From the IMG/VR virus record IMGVR_UViG_3300005832_000033, positions 1 through 23,251 of that record: a stretch of 23,251 bases of DNA. One strand, 5' to 3'. Below, piece after piece: positions 21,324 through 23,251 of this stretch. Each line of letters starts with the position of its first letter. Position 1 is the stretch's first letter. The translations under genes and the position numbers were made by a program. The notes beneath the pieces were generated by a model, which did no database searches, was not told the DNA's origin, and saw nothing but the letters and a program-made list of their open reading frames with translations. This stretch comes from a virus.

Positions 21324-22082
21324 TTATTTATTTTTTATAAAATGAAAAGCTTCAATTTCTCTTAAATTGGTCTTATAAGACGAAAATTTAGAAAAAAGTT
21401 CATATACAAAATAAGCCGTTTGAACCCGGATATTAAATAAACGGCATTTTCTTCCAGGAAAAAACGGTTCATATGATACTCCCAAAAACTGTAAATTTTG
21501 TATCATATGAATAGTTTCATGCCCGTATACGTATTCCTTCATACCTTCGGCTACAGTGGGGTAAATACCGATACACCAACCAATGTTATCATTAAGTTGT
21601 TTTTTCGCTTTAAAAGAAATTATACCATTTTTAAAAACAATCTTATTAGCATACTTAAATGATAAAATTAATGATATCATATCTTTAGGTGAAATATCAA
21701 AATTAATCCTTTTAAATGACGTATATATATTCATCCTGATAAATCCAAATGAATACCCTATACGTGATAAAGGATGATTCCCGGTCGCAGCATTTTCAGC
21801 TATAGAAGCCGACATGTTAGCCAATAAAACACCGGGAAAAATTTTCCCATTTGCTATTAATTTCTTTGATCGATAAAACCCATAACCGCTCATCCCACCA
21901 TAAAAAAGCATTTTGATGACATCTTTAGGGGATTTTACTTTCCCCTCGATTAATCCTCTTGCCAATGTCGCAATGGCAGTTCCCCCTATATTCCCTATTT
22001 TTATCTGTGTAGAATTGGCTGCATAAACACTTACAGATAAAAATATTAACAAAACAACCGTAATTAATTTTTTAATTTTCAT
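21324..22082 (-). CDS. Exported protein with HExxH metalloprotease-like motif, 252 aa
   Basis: The N-terminus MKIKKLITVVLLIFLSVSVYA is a clear Sec signal peptide, with cleavage expected after the VYA at residue 21. The mature part holds a Gly/Ala-rich region (IANGKIFPGVLLANMSAS, then IAENAATGNH) and the motif H188-E-T-I-H192 (YGHETIHMIQ), as in zinc metallopeptidases; E242 or E244 (REIEAFHF) could be the third ligand. Export by the host would place it in the periplasm or outside the cell, so a role in wall access, lysis or superinfection blocking is possible. Protease activity is not proven. It is first in an operon behind a consensus promoter, with an unusual A10-G12 tract 3 nt before its ATG. 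Confidence 0.75.
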   Translation of the reverse strand: MKIKKLITVVLLIFLSVSVYAANSTQIKIGNIGGTAIATLARGLIEGKVKSPKDVIKMLFYGGMSGYGFYRSKKLIANGKIFPGVLLANMSASIAENAATGNHPLSRIGYSFGFIRMNIYTSFKRINFDISPKDMISLILSFKYANKIVFKNGIISFKAKKQLNDNIGWCIGIYPTVAEGMKEYVYGHETIHMIQNLQFLGVSYEPFFPGRKCRLFNIRVQTAYFVYELFSKFSSYKTNLREIEAFHFIKNK

Positions 22083-22085
22083 GTT

Positions 22086-22107
22086 CCCCCCCCCCCCTTT
22101 TTTTTTT
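22086..22107 (-). repeat. A10-G12 homopolymer tract in the ribosome-binding region
   Basis: On the minus strand ten A are followed by twelve G, ending 3 nt before the ATG at 22082. The G run takes the place of the Shine-Dalgarno site. Runs this long are prone to slippage, which would change the spacing and strength of the site. The exact length may also be a sequencing artefact. Confidence 0.8.
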
Positions 22108-22172
22108 AAAATTTATATTATTTCTCATCCATTTTTAATATTTCACGGTCATTCACAACAAATGACAATACT

Positions 22173-22201
22173 ATTATAATATAAAAAAATACTTTTGTCA
22201 A
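22173..22201 (-). promoter_or_regulatory. Perfect sigma70-type promoter for the HExxH gene (copy 4)
   Basis: TTGACA (22196-22201), 17-nt spacer and TATAAT (22173-22178), with a spacer differing by one base from copies 1-3. Unlike those, it has a leader of about 84 nt, which carries the A10-G12 tract. Confidence 0.9.
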
Positions 22202-22254
22202 CAATAAAATGAAAATCTTCAAAAATAATCAAAAATTTATTTCTTTAGGATAGT

Positions 22255-22716
22255 TTATCCGTAAATTAACATATCACTAACGCACACATTATCAATATAT
22301 ACCTCATTTGAGGGGACCATGAATAAGAAATTTTCAAGCTGAAACATATCCAGTAGTGAATTATATCCTATGATTCTCGTTTTGATTTCTTTTCCATCTG
22401 TTTTCCAGATAACACAACATCCAATGAATTTTTCTTCATTTTCAGGAAACGAAAAAAGAAAAATATTTTTTTCTAATAAGAGTTCCCGTAAATTCTTATC
22501 CATTGCTATTACCGCTTCTTTTATTTTCGTTATCACACTCCCCGTATAATTCTTATAAACATCAACTTTTAAAACCGTCACATCCAATTTATTGGTGATT
22601 TCTAATAAAATTGGATTTTTTTCAATAGTATACCCAAATGTGATTGTTCTTACATTCGCAATACTATCGATCTTAAATTTGATTTTTTCCGGCGTGATAG
22701 CTATCTCATTGTCCAT
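22255..22716 (-). CDS. Unknown protein, 153 aa
   Basis: GGGG lies 8 nt before the ATG at 22716. The protein looks all-beta with short helices (KFKIDSIANVRTITFGYTIE, EKFIGCCVIWKTDGKEIKTR, ending VCVSDMLIYG). It has no signal peptide or known motif. The stop codon lies in a small GGATA/TATCC hairpin. It probably shares a transcript with the 29-aa ORF upstream. Confidence 0.7.
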   Translation of the reverse strand: MDNEIAITPEKIKFKIDSIANVRTITFGYTIEKNPILLEITNKLDVTVLKVDVYKNYTGSVITKIKEAVIAMDKNLRELLLEKNIFLFSFPENEEKFIGCCVIWKTDGKEIKTRIIGYNSLLDMFQLENFLFMVPSNEVYIDNVCVSDMLIYG

Positions 22717-22768
22717 TTAAAAACCCCACATTTTAATATTATTTATTAATTATATATTTTTTTGAGTA

Positions 22769-22858
22769 TTAAACATTTACTGAATTTAAATAACAATTTT
22801 TACAAAAATTTTCTATTATATTTTCGACTTTAATTTCCATGTTTTGTGCATTTTTCAT
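22769..22858 (-). CDS. Possible 29-aa peptide with CxxC
   Basis: GGGGG stands 6 nt before the ATG and a TATAAT box just upstream, the same layout as the other early genes. The peptide (MKNAQNMEIKVENII...) has a CKNC pair near its end. A single CxxC could share a zinc ion in a dimer. The good start signals support it; the length makes it uncertain. Confidence 0.5.
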   Translation of the reverse strand: MKNAQNMEIKVENIIENFCKNCYLNSVNV

Positions 22859-22876
22859 TTTAAGCCCCCATATATC

Positions 22877-22905
22877 ATTATAATATAAATAAAAATAATT
22901 TGAAA
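22877..22905 (-). promoter_or_regulatory. TATAAT promoter for the 29-aa ORF, weak -35
   Basis: TATAAT (22877-22882) precedes a GATATATGGGGG leader like that of the strong promoters. The hexamer at 17 nt spacing, TTTCAA, matches TTGACA poorly, so this is a weaker or activator-dependent relative. Confidence 0.5.
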
Positions 22906-22908
22906 TTT

Positions 22909-23251
22909 TTAATCTTCTTTTATTTTTATTTCTCTCTCTTCACATAAAGCTTTAATTATTTCACCAATCGTCATTTTTGGTTTTCCGGGTTTCCATAATT
23001 CTCTCTTCTCTTTAAACATCAAATCACGTTCCATATTTTTATAGGGACAAGGGCCACCAGACGCCCATGAATTCATTTCCTCTTCACCAATCAATTGCGC
23101 ATCCCATCTCATACATTCCAGTGTCAGTTCATCTGACAAACTATCCCAATTCACTCTCAACAAATTTAACTTTGAGAATTTTGCACCTTGCAAATTAGCA
23201 CCTTGCAAATTCACACCGTATAAATTTGCATCAAATAAATTCGCACCTTGC
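22909..23251 (-). CDS. Pentapeptide-repeat protein, N-terminus outside the window
   Basis: The frame is open to the window edge and reads repeats of the A(N/D)LxX type (GANLF DANLY GVNLQ GANLQ GAKFS KLNLL), so the start is beyond 23251; the GTG at 23214 is internal to a repeat. Such repeats form a right-handed square beta helix. After them comes about 85 residues with CMRWDAQLIG, ASGGPCPYKN and a charged helical end (GEIIKALCEEREIKIKED). Pentapeptide proteins may mimic DNA or mediate binding; no specific role can be read here. Confidence 0.85.
   Translation of the reverse strand, partial: QGANLFDANLYGVNLQGANLQGAKFSKLNLLRVNWDSLSDELTLECMRWDAQLIGEEEMNSWASGGPCPYKNMERDLMFKEKRELWKPGKPKMTIGEIIKALCEEREIKIKED

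Noticed and set aside
22246-22258. GGATA/TATCC hairpin at the end of the 153-aa gene as a terminator
   Set aside because: The stem is only 5 bp and no T run follows it directly.
1-23251. CRISPR arrays, insertion sequences, integrase or attachment sites
   Set aside because: No regularly spaced repeats, transposase or recombinase motifs, or tRNA-duplicated ends were seen; the tRNA is complete with its own promoter and shows no att-like repeat by eye.

Overview
The window is a very AT-rich piece of a tailed-phage genome with T4-type (Myoviridae-like) virion genes. Four virion proteins are recognisable: a gp15-type tail sheath stabiliser (14513-15292, +), a gp20-type portal (16297-17910, -), a gp19-type tail tube protein (18974-19480, +) and a gp13-type neck protein (19483-20217, +). 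In T4 these genes lie close together on one strand. Here they are scattered over both strands among small accessory operons, as in large, rearranged T4-superfamily phages. An AmpD-type amidase shows that the host has peptidoglycan. Consensus sigma70/sigmaA promoters and GGAGG Shine-Dalgarno sites point to an ordinary bacterial host. The host cannot be named from the sequence.

Layout. 1-3427 (-): an operon of two unknown proteins, a 756-aa VWA-domain protein and a 65-aa protein, closed by a strong terminator. 3540-4511 (+): a lone NAD-dependent sugar epimerase/dehydratase. 4516-6030 (-): a small-protein operon behind a perfect promoter, with a 44-aa zinc ribbon and one gene broken by two homopolymer frameshifts. 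6061-11945 (-): a long run made of a CAU tRNA with its own promoter, an RHH-like protein, an 821-aa GT2-methyltransferase-glycosyltransferase fusion, a 55-aa ORF, a radical SAM/SPASM enzyme, small ORFs, the amidase, and two proteins with related starts. 11997-13346 (-): an RNA ligase and a small acidic protein behind a second perfect promoter. 13385-15806: an FmdB-type zinc ribbon (+), a two-gene operon with DnaJ-like CxxC motifs (-) behind a third perfect promoter, then gp15 and an unknown gene (+). 15805-18594 (-): terminator, small zinc-ribbon-like protein, portal, and a basic protein. 18635-20541 (+): a gene interrupted by TAG, then gp19, gp13 and a small gene. 20548-23251 (-): a gene interrupted by TAA, a charged protein, an exported HExxH protein with an A10-G12 tract in its ribosome-binding region, further unknowns, and a pentapeptide-repeat protein cut by the window edge.

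Two promoter classes stand out. The first is four near-identical minus-strand promoters (TTGACA-N17-TATAAT); in three of them the Shine-Dalgarno site begins almost at the predicted transcript start. The second is a TATATA box 3-5 nt before the start codons of the late-type genes, which would give leaderless or near-leaderless mRNAs under a T4-like late sigma. Twice the two classes sit back to back in intergenic regions with the same 85-nt spacing between start codons. The accessory genes suggest glycan synthesis (epimerase, glycosyltransferase fusion), possible peptide modification (radical SAM/SPASM beside tiny ORFs), and tRNA supply or repair (tRNA plus RNA ligase). These functional links are inference.
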